Positions 1-11,765 of a stretch of 64,000 bases of DNA are shown in pieces (the stretch's first letter is position 1; each line of letters starts with the position of its first letter). The notes under the pieces are model-generated. The model saw only the letters and a list, made by a program, of their open reading frames with translations. It searched no databases and was not told the origin of the DNA. This stretch comes from Epiperipatus broadwayi (Eukaryota > Onychophora > Udeonychophora > Euonychophora > Peripatidae). Both the position numbers and the translations under genes were made by a program. Where the stretch lies: positions 3,122,682 to 3,186,681 of the forward strand of contig JAQFVV010012398.1 of NCBI GenBank assembly GCA_028023455.1. The letters run 5' to 3'.

Positions 1-680
1 ATTTTTAAACAAAATTATCATAAAGACAAAAAGAAAGAGATGGCATTATCACAGGAAAATAAAAATCAAAACAGTGCTAAAATAAATAGTGACAAAAAAA
101 GATATTAGGGGTGACAAGAAAACATATGCAAATGCAGCAAAGACAAACCAAACATTGAGGAAAATTTAACCCCAGAACAAACTGGGAGATTTAGGAAAAT
201 GAATCAAACTGACATTAATAATTTAAACCTCAGAAATAATGAGTGTGCAGAGGCTTCAACAGACACATGGATACATGAAGAATTAAAATAAATCAATATA
301 AGTTTCACTAACACAATTCCTAAAAAAATATTTAGCACATTCAAATTTTTTTTTACACCCAGACTGCTAGTGCTTGCAGTCACTGACAAAAATGTAACCA
401 TCTATAAACTTACCAGGAAACTGTTATAGAAAGAGCTTTCCACAAATGCAATTTGAGATATGATTTCAAGTATTGGAGAGCATCCAAATTTGCGATACAT
501 AGCAGTTCAGTTTGATGAAAATCAGTGAACAAGATTTCAAACACACATTAAAACCCTGGGAAACTATGCCCTCATAATAGTGGACAAAGATTTACAAAAC
601 TGTTTCACTGGAATAATCAAAAATATCTACTTTGGATATGGTATTTAGGATGTTCAAAAATTAATCCACCCATTTGGAAA
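1..680 (+). pseudogene. L1/Tx1-clade LINE ORF1 remnant, degenerate
   Basis: Conceptual translation, switching frames around many stops, follows the ORF1 protein of the better-preserved LINE at 11.5-16.8 kb. Matching landmarks are the start (MALS against MAIS), a TYANAAK / SYADAIK segment, PKKIFSTFKFFFT against PRDLFMSFKRFFT, HPNLRYIAVQF against HPNPHYLAIEF, IKTLGNYAL against IKTLGKYAL, and HPFGKVV against QPFGVVV. Homology stops at the last of these, where an (AGT/AAT)n run begins. The zinc-knuckle half of ORF1 and all of ORF2 are missing. The likely start codon is near base 40. This is a dead copy of the same or a sister family, not a host gene. Confidence 0.75.
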
Positions 681-731
681 AGTAGTAGTAGCAGTAGTAA
701 TAGTAATAGTAGTAGTAATAGTACTGCTGTT
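681..731. repeat. (AGT/AAT)n imperfect microsatellite
   Basis: An imperfect run of AGT and AAT triplets at the junction between the ORF1 remnant and the LINE that follows. It may be the target or the scar of the insertion that joined them. Confidence 0.8.
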
Positions 732-1531
732 ATGGTGGTTGTACATCTATAACTCGAAAAATAATGAAATAAAAGTAATATGCTCAATTGTTATTATCAA
801 AATTCAAGAGGTTTGAAAACAAAACTTTAAGAATTTTATGAAGCAATTTTATTAACAAATATAATTTTTATTACAGAAATTTGATAATCAGTACAAAGCT
901 TTTAGATATGATCAAAATATGAATATGGCTAATAGAGGTGGTGTTCTTATTGCTATTAAATCTCATTTTGAGTACATGATATTAGATTTACATACAGATG
1001 TTGAATGCATTTGGATATCTATTAATTTATATAGTATATAAATTATATCTATTAATTTAGGATATGAAAATTTGATCATTAGTAATGTTTATTTATAACC
1101 AAAATGACTATTTTACAGTTTAATAATTATTTTAATATTGTTGAAGAATTGTTTATAACATTTAAAGGATCAATTATGATGGTAGGTGACTTTAATGTTC
1201 CTAAGTTTATAAATAATAGACATACTTATCTTGATTCTAAGACATTAAGATTGCTATCGCTGTTAATGTACTGAATCTTATACAAAGTAATAATGTCTAT
1301 AATAATTATGGGATTACCCTAGATTTAGTTTTTAATAATGTTCCATCTAACTTAAAATGCACTAAATGTAATCAGCCCCTTGTTAAAGAAGGTGTTTTTC
1401 ATCCATCTTTGGGTGTTGATTGCATATTTCAATATAAAAGTGTAAAAAAACATTTATAATTTTAAAAAATGTTATTCCAAAGGTAATTACTTGGGTTTGT
1501 ACAAGGCATTACAATATGATAATGGACATAT

Positions 1532-2878
1532 GTGTATAATTGCAATAATTTGAAAGCTGCTGCTGTTAATTTTCAGAACAGGCTTACAAAACATATAAAT
1601 AAATTTATACCTACTGTGAAAATTCATACTAAAAATCCAGTTTGGTTTTTTATGGTTCTTATTAAAAAAATAAAGCGCAAACTAAAATTTTATAAAGACT
1701 TTAAAATTACTGGCTCTTTATTTGACTGGCATAATTTTAGAATATATAGGTCATTTACAAAAATTATTAAAAAAAAGAATTTTCAGGATTATGTAAAGAG
1801 AACTGAAAATAATTTGGTAAGGAATCTAAAAGATTTTTGGGGATGTATTAAATTCCTTATACCAAAAAGAAATACTCTACAAAATGAAAATATAGGAATA
1901 GTAGTGAATGACTTCCCATCTTCATTCAATTTCCATACTTATAATAATAGTAATGTTAATTTTACTTATAAAACATTAATTAATGTTAATAATGAAACTT
2001 TAAATTCTAATCATATATCTATAGAGTCAATTCTTACATCTATTGCACAACTTAAAAACAAAAGAAGTGTAGGGATAGATAACATATCATTTATTTACAA
2101 AGGGTGTGGACAATTATTGGCTTCTATATTGAAGCATTTATTTGATTTATCTCTGAAATCTAATACTTATCCTTCTTTATGGAAAGAAACAAAAGTAGTA
2201 CCAATACACAAAAAGGGATCTAAAATGAAGATTGAAAATGATAGACCTATATCCCTACTTTATATTACAGCTAAAATCTTTGATAAATGTCTTCTTAAGC
2301 ATTTATCTAATATTCTTTTCAAATGGCTTCCTAATTATCAGCATGGATTTATACCAGGAAAGTCAATCAATACAAATTTAATCACAACAAATGACATAAT
2401 TGCACAAAATTTTGATCAACAAAAACAACTAGATATTATATATGTGGATTTAAGTAAAGCCTTTGATAGAGTGAGTCATGGGGATTTGTTATTAAAGTTA
2501 GCTGCATATGGATTATCTAAAAATTTGCTTGAATTTTTTAAATCTTATTTATTGAATAGACCTCATTATATTTTCTTTAATAATGAATGGTCAAATTGTA
2601 TTTATTCTATTTGTGGAGTGCCACAAGGTACTTTATTAAGTCCTTATTTATTTGCAATAATTACTTCAGATTTGCATTGTTTTATAAATAGTAAGAATAT
2701 TCTTTGCTATGCTGATGATATAAAAATATCTAAGACAGTTTATAGTTCATCAGATCATTCGAAGTTGCAAAATATGTTAGAATATCTACATAGATGGTGT
2801 ATTAAAAATGATATGATTATAAATACTAGAAGATGTAAAATTGTAACATTTACTAGGAAATCTGATAAAATGATATAA
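1532..2878 (+). pseudogene. LINE copy A reverse transcriptase, longest open part
   Basis: The longest open stretch of copy A is 448 codons and contains the reverse transcriptase core. Palm motif A is VDLSKAFDRVSH (around residues 305-316), motif B is CGVPQGTLLSP (361-371) and the catalytic YADD is at 393-396. Upstream, KVVPIHKKGS and RPISLL match the conserved finger motifs of the CR1/Jockey superfamily. The first Met is only where the frame opens; the real protein begins with the APE domain farther upstream. The frame ends early because a 155-bp duplication shifts it right after the YADD region. The intact core suggests fairly recent inactivation compared with the APE part. Confidence 0.85.
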
Positions 2879-3026
2879 AACTATTTAAGACAATTTATAG
2901 TTCATCAGATCATTTGAAGTTGCAAAATATGTTAGACTATCTACATAGATGGTGTATTAAAAATGATATGATTATAAATGCTAGCAGATGTAAAATTGTA
3001 ACATTTATTAGGAAATCTAATAAAAG
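2717..3026 (+). repeat. 155-bp tandem duplication inside LINE reverse transcriptase
   Basis: Two adjacent copies with period 155 run from GATATAAAA at 2717 to its repeat at 2872. They cover the segment just after YADD (LQNMLEYLHRWCIKNDMIIN against LQNMLDYLHRWCIKNDMIIN). The period is not a multiple of three, so the duplication breaks the frame. Several substitutions separate the copies. Confidence 0.9.
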
Positions 3027-3035
3027 TTTATATAC

Positions 3036-3663
3036 TTACACATTAAATAATAAGCATGTTGTCCGAGATATTAGTCATAAGGATTTGGGAATAATTTTCT
3101 TTACTAATGGATCATTACAGAGCATGTTTCATATAATGTAACAAAAGTGCACAAAGTATTAGGTCCTATTTTGAGGATAATTAATAATTTTGATTTAAAT
3201 ATTATATTCATGTTATTTAAAATGTTAGTGATTCCAGTACTTCATTAAGGATCTATTATATGGAATGTAGACACAATTTCACATATTAATATGATGCAAA
3301 ATGTTGAACATAAATTTTGAAAATTAATACTGCTTAAAAAGGAATCAGGAAATTTAAGTAATAAGTTATTTAATCATAGACTTATTAATGACATGATAAT
3401 ATTGCAAAAGATAGTTAAAGGAGAAATAGATATTTTTGAGTTGGAGACAAAAATACAATATAGAATCCCAAGATGAATAGCAAAAATACTGAACTATTTT
3501 ATATACCTCATTTTCATTCAAACTGTTTGAAAAGATCTACACTAATTAGATTGCCAGATTTTTATAATAAATATTTTAAAAACATTGATATTTTTCATTT
3601 ATCAAAGAATAGCTTTAAAAAAGCAATTCAACAATTATTGAGCTGTAATAGCAATCAAATATA
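3036..3663 (+). pseudogene. LINE copy A ORF2 C-terminal part
   Basis: After the duplication the C-terminal domain continues through stops and frame changes: TLNNKHVVRDISHKDLGIIF, the 'VIPVLHYGSIIW' box usual in Jockey/CR1 ORF2, and a final open piece from 3473 ending LPDFYNKYFKNIDIFHLSKN. The matching end in copy B (INRLQRLYNQKFNNIDIF) confirms the family relation and the position of the protein end. Non-functional. Confidence 0.75.
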
Positions 3664-3720
3664 AACTTTTTGGTCTTTGTACTGTATGTTTACATGTTAA
3701 TAAACATTGAATTGAATTGA

Positions 3721-3801
3721 ATTATTATTGTTATTGTTGTTGTTGTTGTTATTATTATTATTATTGTTGTTATTGTTATTATTATTATTATTAATATAGA
3801 T
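3721..3801. repeat. (TTG/ATT)n microsatellite at LINE 3' end
   Basis: ATT and GTT triplets directly follow the 3' end of copy A and are probably derived from its tail. Confidence 0.85.
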
Positions 3802-4265
3802 TAAAGTATAGATTTGCAAGAGACTTCTATTAATTTATGTAATAAATAGCAATCATTGCATTGTTACTATCAAAATGTATGTGGACTTAGAACTAAGACA
3901 ACTGAGTTTAAATCTGAACTGTTATTGCATGAAAATAATATTATTTTAACTGAGACCTGCTTAAATGAGAATATTAATAATGTAAATATATTTGATAATA
4001 GATATTGCTTATACAGATATGATAGAAAATATGTAAATGAAACATGAGGTGGTGGTACATTGATTAGAGTTCAAAAATGTATTAAGCAACTCAAATTATT
4101 ATTAATGATGATAATATTGAATCTTGTTAGATTGAAATAGATATAAAAAGTAAGAATAAAATATTATTGAGTACAAAATATTTTAGACCTACTCTCTTAT
4201 ATAATGAAATGGATATATTTTTGACAAAGGTTGAAGATATTTTAGTGAACTACAAATATGATATT

Positions 4266-5333
4266 AAGTACTGGATATGGAAGCATGAGGATAAATCAAT
4301 CACTTGTCAACGAAATTATCTAGAATTTATGAAATGTCACTCTTAAATGAAACTAAACATATGTAAATGAGGCATTTATTTATATAGTGCTATGTTTATA
4401 AATTGTAATAAACTAAAGATCAGCCTTTCAAGCTAATGTACATGCACTTTTTACAAATGTTAATAATAATAAATGAATTCTTTCATTTCCAATACAAGAT
4501 AAAATCTTTGCGAATGAATAAATGAATCCACTTATTCATTCAACACAAATGAGGCATTTATTTATATAATGCTATGTTTATAAATTGTAATAAACTAAAG
4601 ATCAGCCTTCCAAGCTAATGTACATGCACTTTTTACAAATGTTAATAATAATAAATAATACTTTCATTTCCAATACAAAATAAAGTCTTTGCGAATGAAT
4701 AAATGAATCCACTTATTCATTCAGCCCAAATACTTATATATGGGCAAATCTTAAGTACTGGATATGAAAGCGTGAGAATAAATTAATCACTTTAAATTAC
4801 TGTTTACTATGTCTGAATGAATGACGTCAATGAAATTATCTAGAATTTATGAAACATCACTCTTAAATGAAACTAAACATATGTAATTTAAAGTGATTGA
4901 TTTATCCTCACACTTTCATATCCAGTACTTAAGATTTGCCCATATATAAGCATTTGGGTTGAATAAATAAGTGGATTCATTTATTTGTTCACAAAGACTT
5001 TCTCTTGTATTGGAAATGAAAGTATTCATTTATTATTATTAACATTCGTAAAAAACGCATGTATGTTAGCTTGAAAGGCTGATCTTTAGTTTATTACAAT
5101 TTATAAACATAGCGCTATATAAATAAATGCCTCATTTACATATGTTTAGTTCAATTTAAGAGTGACATTTTGTAAATTCTAGATAATTTTGTTGACATCA
5201 TTCATTCAGACATAGTAAACAGTAATTTAAAGTGATTGATTTATCCTCACACTTTCATATCCAGTATTTAAGATTTGCCCATATATAAGCATTTGGGCTG
5301 AATGAATAAGTGAATTCATTTATTCATTCGCAA
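4266..5333. mobile_element. Foldback (inverted-repeat) insertion, about 1.07 kb, with 12-bp target-site duplication
   Basis: The insert is built from direct and inverted copies of a few modules. One module contains AAGTACTGGATATG, GATAAATCAATCAC and CTAGAATTTATGAAA. A second runs from AACTAAACATATGTAA through ATCAGCCTTTCAAGCTAATG to GCGAATGAATAAATGAATCC. Both recur in reverse complement in the right half. AAATATGATATT occurs at 4254-4265 and again at 5334-5345; removing the insert plus one copy restores the LINE frame KYDIIIVGDFN. No open frame was seen inside. A non-autonomous foldback or MITE-like DNA element fits best; the superfamily is not determined. Confidence 0.85.
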
Positions 5334-6563
5334 AAATATGATATTATTATAGTGGGTGATTTCAATGAACCAGAATATCTAATATATAATGAGCTGTTAG
5401 TAAAAATAAACTATTTAAAAAAAAATTTTTTTTTTAATTAATCAAATTAAGTCATTTTAATACATTTACTAATGATAAGGGTAAAATACTTGATCTATTA
5501 TTTAGTACCAATGATATTTTAAAATGTAATTTGGCAGATCAGGCTCTTATATCTCCTGATTCTTATCATCCATCTTTGGAATGTGTAATAGATGAATTAT
5601 ATGAGCATATAAAATCTGTTAATACTATGTTCAAAGATTATAGACATGGAAAGCTTTGGAGAATACTGATTATAGTGTAATTTTTGTAGAAAATGATCCA
5701 AATGAAGCTGTAAGTATGTTTATTGATATATTTCAAAATTTTTTGGATCATTATATTCCTGTTAAATGTTCACAATATAATAATCATAAATATCCTAAAT
5801 GGTTCTTTAAAGAATTATGGAAGGGACTTAATAGGAAACACTAATATCAAAGATTACATAAATTAGCCAATGATAAAGAATTATATAAGAAATTTAGTGC
5901 ATTGGATGTTTATACAAAAATTATTATGAAAAGAGATTATGATAATCACTTAAATAACATTGAAAAAGGTTTTAAACATAATCCACAAATGTTTGGGAAT
6001 TATATTAAAAATTTAAATATTATTGGGAATAAAAGTTACAAAAATAACTTAATATAATCTTCTATGTATGAATTAGTTGGTCATTTCACAAATATGTATT
6101 CAAATATTACTAACAGTGATATGATTAATATTGAATGAAATAATGAAAGAAGTTTGAATATTGATATAGTTAAACTTAATATTATTGATGTGCTTAATGC
6201 CCTATACAAATTTAAATCTAAATCATCTATGGGATATGATAATATTCCTAATTTTATTATTAAGGGTTGTGCAGATTGTTTGGTAACTCTGTTAAATTAT
6301 ATAATTAGTTTGTCTATTGAAAAATGCATTGTCCTTGATATATTTTAAATCTTTAAGATTATGCTTATTTATAAGAAGGGAGATAGAACTGATCCAGGTA
6401 AATGTAGACCTATCTCAGTACTGTCTTCATTTGCTAGGGTTTACGAAAGATGTAATTATAATAATATCATTATAGATATGATTACGGTTTTTGCCTAATT
6501 ATCAACATGGTATTGTACCTGGAAAGTATGTTAATACTCACTTAATGGTAATATCTGATCATA

Positions 6564-7084
6564 TTGCTCATGTTTTTTCTGAACAGATGCAACTTGATGT
6601 TATTTATTTTGATATACATATTTGATAATGTGGCACATAATCACCTAATACATAAATTTAAATTTCAGGGAATTAGTTCTCATTTGATTGCATGGTTTAT
6701 TAATTATTTGGAAAATAGATGCTCCTACATTTGTATTGATAAAGTTAATTCTAAGCTATTCAAAAATAATATTGGGGTATCTCAGGGTGGAATATTAGCA
6801 CCTTTACTTTTTAATGTTTTCATGCTGATCTTGATCAAAACAAAAAAAGTATGATACTTACCTATGCAGATGATTGTAAATTATTTAAAAGGATTAGTAC
6901 ATATGATGATCATATTGATCTTCAAAAAGATATTGTTTACTTCAAAGAATGGTATAAATTTAATAATATAAAAATAAATATAAATAAAACATGTATTGTC
7001 TCTTACAACAATAAAACAGATAGATCTGTTTATTATTATAAGATTGAGGAAGATAATTATTATATACAAAGAAGTTGTTTCTGA
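6564..7084 (+). pseudogene. LINE copy B reverse transcriptase fragments
   Basis: Two overlapping open pieces carry the reverse transcriptase palm. The first has NVAHNHLIHKFKFQGISSH and motif B VSQGGILAPLLF. The second, in another frame, has LTYADDCKLFKRIS. The motif A aspartate region just upstream is damaged (IYFDIHI then a stop). The frame change between motifs B and C shows that no functional enzyme is made. Confidence 0.8.
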
Positions 7085-7268
7085 TCTTGGACTTATATTT
7101 TGTAATCATTTTACTTTTAATGAGCATATAAAATATATTATAAGTAAAGCATATAGATAGATGGGATGTATTTTGAGATTTGGCAGAGACTTATCTCCTT
7201 ATATAAAGTACATGTGATAGTTTTTGGTTACGCATACTGTGACCGCTAAGTGATGCTGCAGAACCTTA

Positions 7269-7688
7269 TTGAAGTATGGATCTCCTATATGGAATTTGAA
7301 TTTAGTCTATATTGAGACTAATATTTCTAATATAGAGAAAAGATTTATTAAGCTAATAAAGGGAGAAAATTTAAATGTTAAAACAATACTAACTGAAACA
7401 AGACTAAATAAAGATATGGTATTTTTTAAAAAGTTAATTGATGGAAAAATTGATATTAATGATTATATATCTAAAATTGAATTAACATTTCCTTCTCATT
7501 TATTAAGAGAAATGTACAGTTTTAATATTAAAAAAAGTAAAAATTCTTTTTTAAACAAATCTGCCATTAACAGATTGCAAAGGTTATATAATCAAAAATT
7601 CAATAACATTGATATTTTTTATGATTACTTTATACATAATGTTAAAAAGAAATTGAATCTACTGCAGATAACATGTATGTACATGTAG
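7269..7688 (+). pseudogene. LINE copy B ORF2 C-terminal fragment
   Basis: An open piece of 139 codons opens with KYGSPIWN, the conserved box near the end of Jockey/CR1 ORF2. It continues with ISNIEKRFIKLIKG and ends with the family's last conserved block INRLQRLYNQKFNNIDIF. The same blocks close copy A. There is no independent start; it is the tail of the broken ORF2. Confidence 0.8.
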
Positions 7689-7850
7689 ATAACATGTATT
7701 TATATATATTTTCATATTTTGATTATGAATTGTAATTTTCTTTATTGCATATTTTTATTAATGTTAATATATTAACTAATGTTTTGTTTGTTGTATATTT
7801 ATTTTGTAATCTTGTGTATTTCTGTTAAAGCATAAGTATTGAAATGCATA

Positions 7851-7930
7851 TAATAAATAATAATAATAATAATAATAATAATTATTATTATTATTATTAC
7901 TACTACTACTACTACTACTACTACTACCAT

Positions 7931-8016
<86 letters not shown>

Positions 8017-8080
8017 TTATTATTATTATTGTTGTTGTTGTTATTATTGTTGGTGGTGGTGATAGTGATGATGGTGTTAT
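7851..8080. repeat. Compound trinucleotide microsatellite
   Basis: Successive blocks of AAT, ATT, about 35 ACT/CTA triplets (7898-8015), ATT and GTT, followed by GGT/GAT-rich triplets. The AAT-to-ATT switch near 7880 is self-complementary. It follows the LINE 3' end and probably grew from its tail. Long apparent frames here (poly-Tyr) are repeat artefacts. Confidence 0.95.
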
Positions 8081-9341
8081 TATTATTTGTATTATCTTTA
8101 TATATTTTTGTTTATATTTATGAGACTATGAATATACATTTTTCTTTACAATTAATATTTAATTATTATTAATATATATTTATTTTAGTTTGTACTAACT
8201 ATACTATTTAAATAATATGTAAAAGTATTTCAGTTTTTTTTTACAAATATTAATCTAAGTATAGACTATTTTTTTGTATTTATACACACATTTATTTATT
8301 CAGTCATATATATATATATATATATTGTAATTTTAAATTTAAATTAAGTTTGCAGTCTTTTGTGCTGTTTTATTGGTACATAATGCAGTTATTGCTTTTT
8401 TTAAAATATACATTGAAATAAATTTATCATTGGTTGGTTAAATTTTTTTTATAAAATCTTTTCTCTGTCAGAATTTCCAGTTGGTCGAGTGAGTTAAAAC
8501 GCTAAACTTTTGATTGGTCAATTACAAAATCAGCAGCAAAAATATGATTGACTTTTAATGTTATATTCATTTTAGTTTTGTTTGTAAAAAGCAAGTTAAT
8601 AATTTGTCAGATTATGAAAGTGAATGAAAGTTTTTTCAAAAATAAATTTCTATTTATAATTATTAAATATTCTATAGTGGAGAAGCTAAAAAGAATGTTC
8701 AAAACTATTAGAAAATGCTCCGTATATCATTGATTTCTTTCATAATTTACTAAAATGTTAACTATTCTTCTAAAATAATTATATTTTCAGCATATTTTAT
8801 CAAACAAATTTATAATATGTAAAAAAATACTTTAAAACATTCATTTTCATTTTGAAAATCAAAACAAAGAACTTGGAGTTGTCAAAATTGTTCTCAAGCA
8901 CTCCTCTTTATTTGAAATGAGAAACAACCAATCAGAACCTTGGAAAGTTTTTCTTCTGCCATTGTTCTAGTTTCAAATTTAAATATTATTATTATTATAG
9001 AGAAAAATTTTTTTAAAAAATAATTAAAAAAAAAGAGTATTGATTTTTTACTTGTAAAATAATTCTAGAGAGGGCAGCATCTTACGGTATCTTTTAAGCT
9101 TTAAAATGAGTGTAAATTCACTATGATAATGTAAAAATTACCGTATTTTTTAGCCAACTCAATTATAATCAAAACGGGCGGTTATCAATAAAGTTTTTTT
9201 TTTGTCAAATATGTTATTTTTGAACACCACCATTTTACTACATATTTTTTTTTTCTCTGATAAAAACCAATCCTCTGGTTGAAATATTAAAATAATTTTA
9301 TACACAAGTAATTTTTTTCTGTATTTTATTACTTTTTGTAT
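8081..9341. other. AT-rich stretch without a recognisable gene
   Basis: Only short (TA)n and homopolymer runs were seen. No splice-bounded coding segment, transposon motif or RNA gene was recognised on either strand. Confidence 0.6.
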
Positions 9342-9356
9342 ATGTTTCCTTTAGTT

Positions 9357-9463
9357 TTTTTTTTTAAGTGTTATAGCATCGGCCAGGACGCGAACCTGCA
9401 ACTCGGGCAACTGCCTGCAAGTGCAAGGCAGTCATGCTGACCTCTTGACCACCAATGCAAGAC
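9357..9463 (-). mobile_element. tRNA-derived retroposon (SINE) with poly-A tail and 15-bp target-site duplication
   Basis: On the minus strand, 9458-9376 folds like a tRNA of 83 nt. A 7-bp acceptor stem pairs GCATTGG with CCGATGC (one G-U pair). The D-stem pairs GTCA with TGAC, and the anticodon stem CTGCC with GGCAG around an enlarged 11-nt loop. The T arm is GCAGG / CCTGG. The Pol III A box TGGTCAAGAGG matches the consensus exactly; the B box GGTTCGCGTCC has one mismatch. An A-run follows the tRNA body. ATGTTTCCTTTAGTT flanks the unit at 9342-9356 and 9464-9478. This is the signature of LINE-mediated retroposition. The enlarged anticodon loop argues against a working tRNA gene. Confidence 0.85.
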
Positions 9464-9478
9464 ATGTTTCCTTTAGTT

Positions 9479-10630
9479 AGTTCATATATATATAGCTGTT
9501 GTATATGATTTTTATTATTTATATGAAAAAAAAAACAGCATAATGGATTTTATTAATTTCTATTTTTGATAATACATGTATTATCTGGTTTCATTCTTGT
9601 ATAATTAACAGTGCTATTATTAATTACACAAGAATGAACCCAAATAATATATCTTTTATATATGTTGCCCATGACAATTTCCAATTCAATAGATTGGATT
9701 GATTGTGAATATTTTTAGGTCTTCACATTTTCATGAGTCACTTTACAAATGTTATCCATTCGGAACACTATTTTATGTATCTTATCAAGTTGGGTTCAGA
9801 TAGGAAATAAGTAAAACTTAAACAAAGCTGCCAATATTAAGAATTAGGATATGAAAATTTAAATTAGAAAATCATCATTTAATTTATTTTTCAGAATAAA
9901 GTGTTAAATTATGAGGGTGCCACCATTTAGCTTTTTAAATCCACACTATGATAGCCTTCTAACACCAATACTACCCACTGCTCACAGTCTCTGAATACTT
10001 AACATAATCTCCAGTATTTCACATTCAAATTCAATTTACTAGACATTTATATATATTAAAACTAATCTATTTAAAAGAAAATTGAAACAGACAACACACT
10101 ATAAATAATAAAATTATTTAATATATCAACACGGCTTTCCAAGATGTTTCTTTTTACACAATCACATGACCAACTATCCTACAGCAACTCCATCCAATGA
10201 ACATTATTTACGTTACATTACAATGAATATAATTAATAATATATATATACATAAAAACGATTAAACTTATTACAATTCTTTTTTTTCTTCTCATAATATA
10301 TACATACAAAATAATCTAAAAAAAAACCAAAAACAATAAAAATCAATTCATTTTATTTTTTAGTTTCCAATAATCTAACAATGCCCACGTCCTCCACTAA
10401 TTGTGCTGGACCTTTAATCATGTTTACACATTTAATTAAATTTTCTTGAATATACAAAGTTTCATACTATTTTCTTTCATTGTAATTTTTAACATACGTT
10501 ATTACTTGAATATTTTTTTCACAATTCATTCTATGTCCAGTATGCAAAAACTGTATATTTGGCCCTAATCTTATATTCTTTTTTTAAATTGCCCTATCAT
10601 GCTCTTACCTCTTTCAATGACAGTCTTTCC
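9479..10630. other. AT-rich stretch without a recognisable gene
   Basis: No coding segment was recognised. It contains short TA runs and homopolymers, and an inverted pair around 9598-9636 (ATTCTTGTATAATTAA / TTAATTACACAAGAAT). Confidence 0.55.
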
Positions 10631-10651
10631 TGTCTAACACACACACGCACG

Positions 10652-10682
<31 letters not shown>
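10631..10682. repeat. (CA)n(TA)n microsatellite
   Basis: Dinucleotide CA repeats with CG interruptions pass into TA repeats. Confidence 0.9.
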
Positions 10683-10898
10683 TGCAAAGATTACAACTAA
10701 TTTTATAAACTATTCCTACCCTATTTTTAATATTACATTTTTTTTTTTGAATTACACATCCATTTCCCTAAAGATTTACTATTTCTCCAACATATTTTAA
10801 TACCATCAGGTAACTTCTTTTATCAACACCTTATATAAATGTTCTGAATATGGAAGTGAAACTTTCTATTTATATACCCCTAGTTTACACTATCTTTT

Positions 10899-11511
<613 letters not shown>

Positions 11512-11765
11512 CTTTCAAAAGGACTTTATTGAATATAACAAGAAAAGGTTACATTTATAACTATTTTACCACATGCAGATGAATTGAAGTCAGTATAAAT
11601 AAGTTGAAAACTGTAATTGGGGAGGGGGTTAACAAAGACAAAGGATATGCATGTGGTTTACAAATTTGAGTTTACATTATTTTCTTTAAAATATATACAT
11701 CCAATTACTTTTGTGCACTTGTAAAGCTCTTAGTTCTGTTTTTTATTAGTCTTTTTTTTTTTTTT

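Larger units (their letters stand above)
740..3720 (+). mobile_element. CR1/L2/Jockey-like LINE, copy A, degenerate
   Basis: Remains of a non-LTR retrotransposon ORF2. An apurinic-endonuclease-like (APE) start is readable near base 781 (LNCYYQNSRGLKTK, FITE), and the APE motif VGDFNVP lies near 1182. A long reverse transcriptase frame follows. After it come the C-terminal landmarks KVLGPILRIINNF and VPVLHYGSIIW (with a stop) and the family end LPDFYNKYFKNIDIF. The 3' end reads AATAAACATTGAATTGAATT and runs into TTG/ATT triplets. No ORF1 was found. The APE part has many stops and the reverse transcriptase part carries a tandem duplication, so the copy is inactive. Confidence 0.85.
3850..7850 (+). 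mobile_element. CR1/L2/Jockey-like LINE, copy B, split by a foldback insertion
   Basis: A second, related but distinct LINE in the same orientation. APE begins at 3856 (HCYYQNVCGLRTK, ILTETCLNEN). Its frame is cut at 4265 and resumes at 5334 as YDIIIVGDFNEP. LDLLFS and HPSLE (APE C-terminus) lie near 5490-5580. Reverse transcriptase pieces follow: FKSKSSMGYDNIP near 6200, IGVSQGGILAPLLFNVF near 6780 and YADD at 6864-6875. The C-terminus YGSPIWN is near 7275, and the open tail ends near 7688. The 3' UTR ends in (AAT)n. At least five frame breaks make it inactive. Confidence 0.85.

Noticed and set aside
6881-7069. Minus-strand frame within LINE copy B
   Set aside because: Antisense to the YADD fragment; hydrophobic composition comes from AT-rich codons.
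7844-8062. Poly-Tyr frame
   Set aside because: Produced by the compound ACT/ATT microsatellite.
9376-9458. Functional tRNA gene
   Set aside because: The enlarged anticodon loop, B-box mismatch, A-tail and target duplication indicate a retroposed tRNA-like copy.
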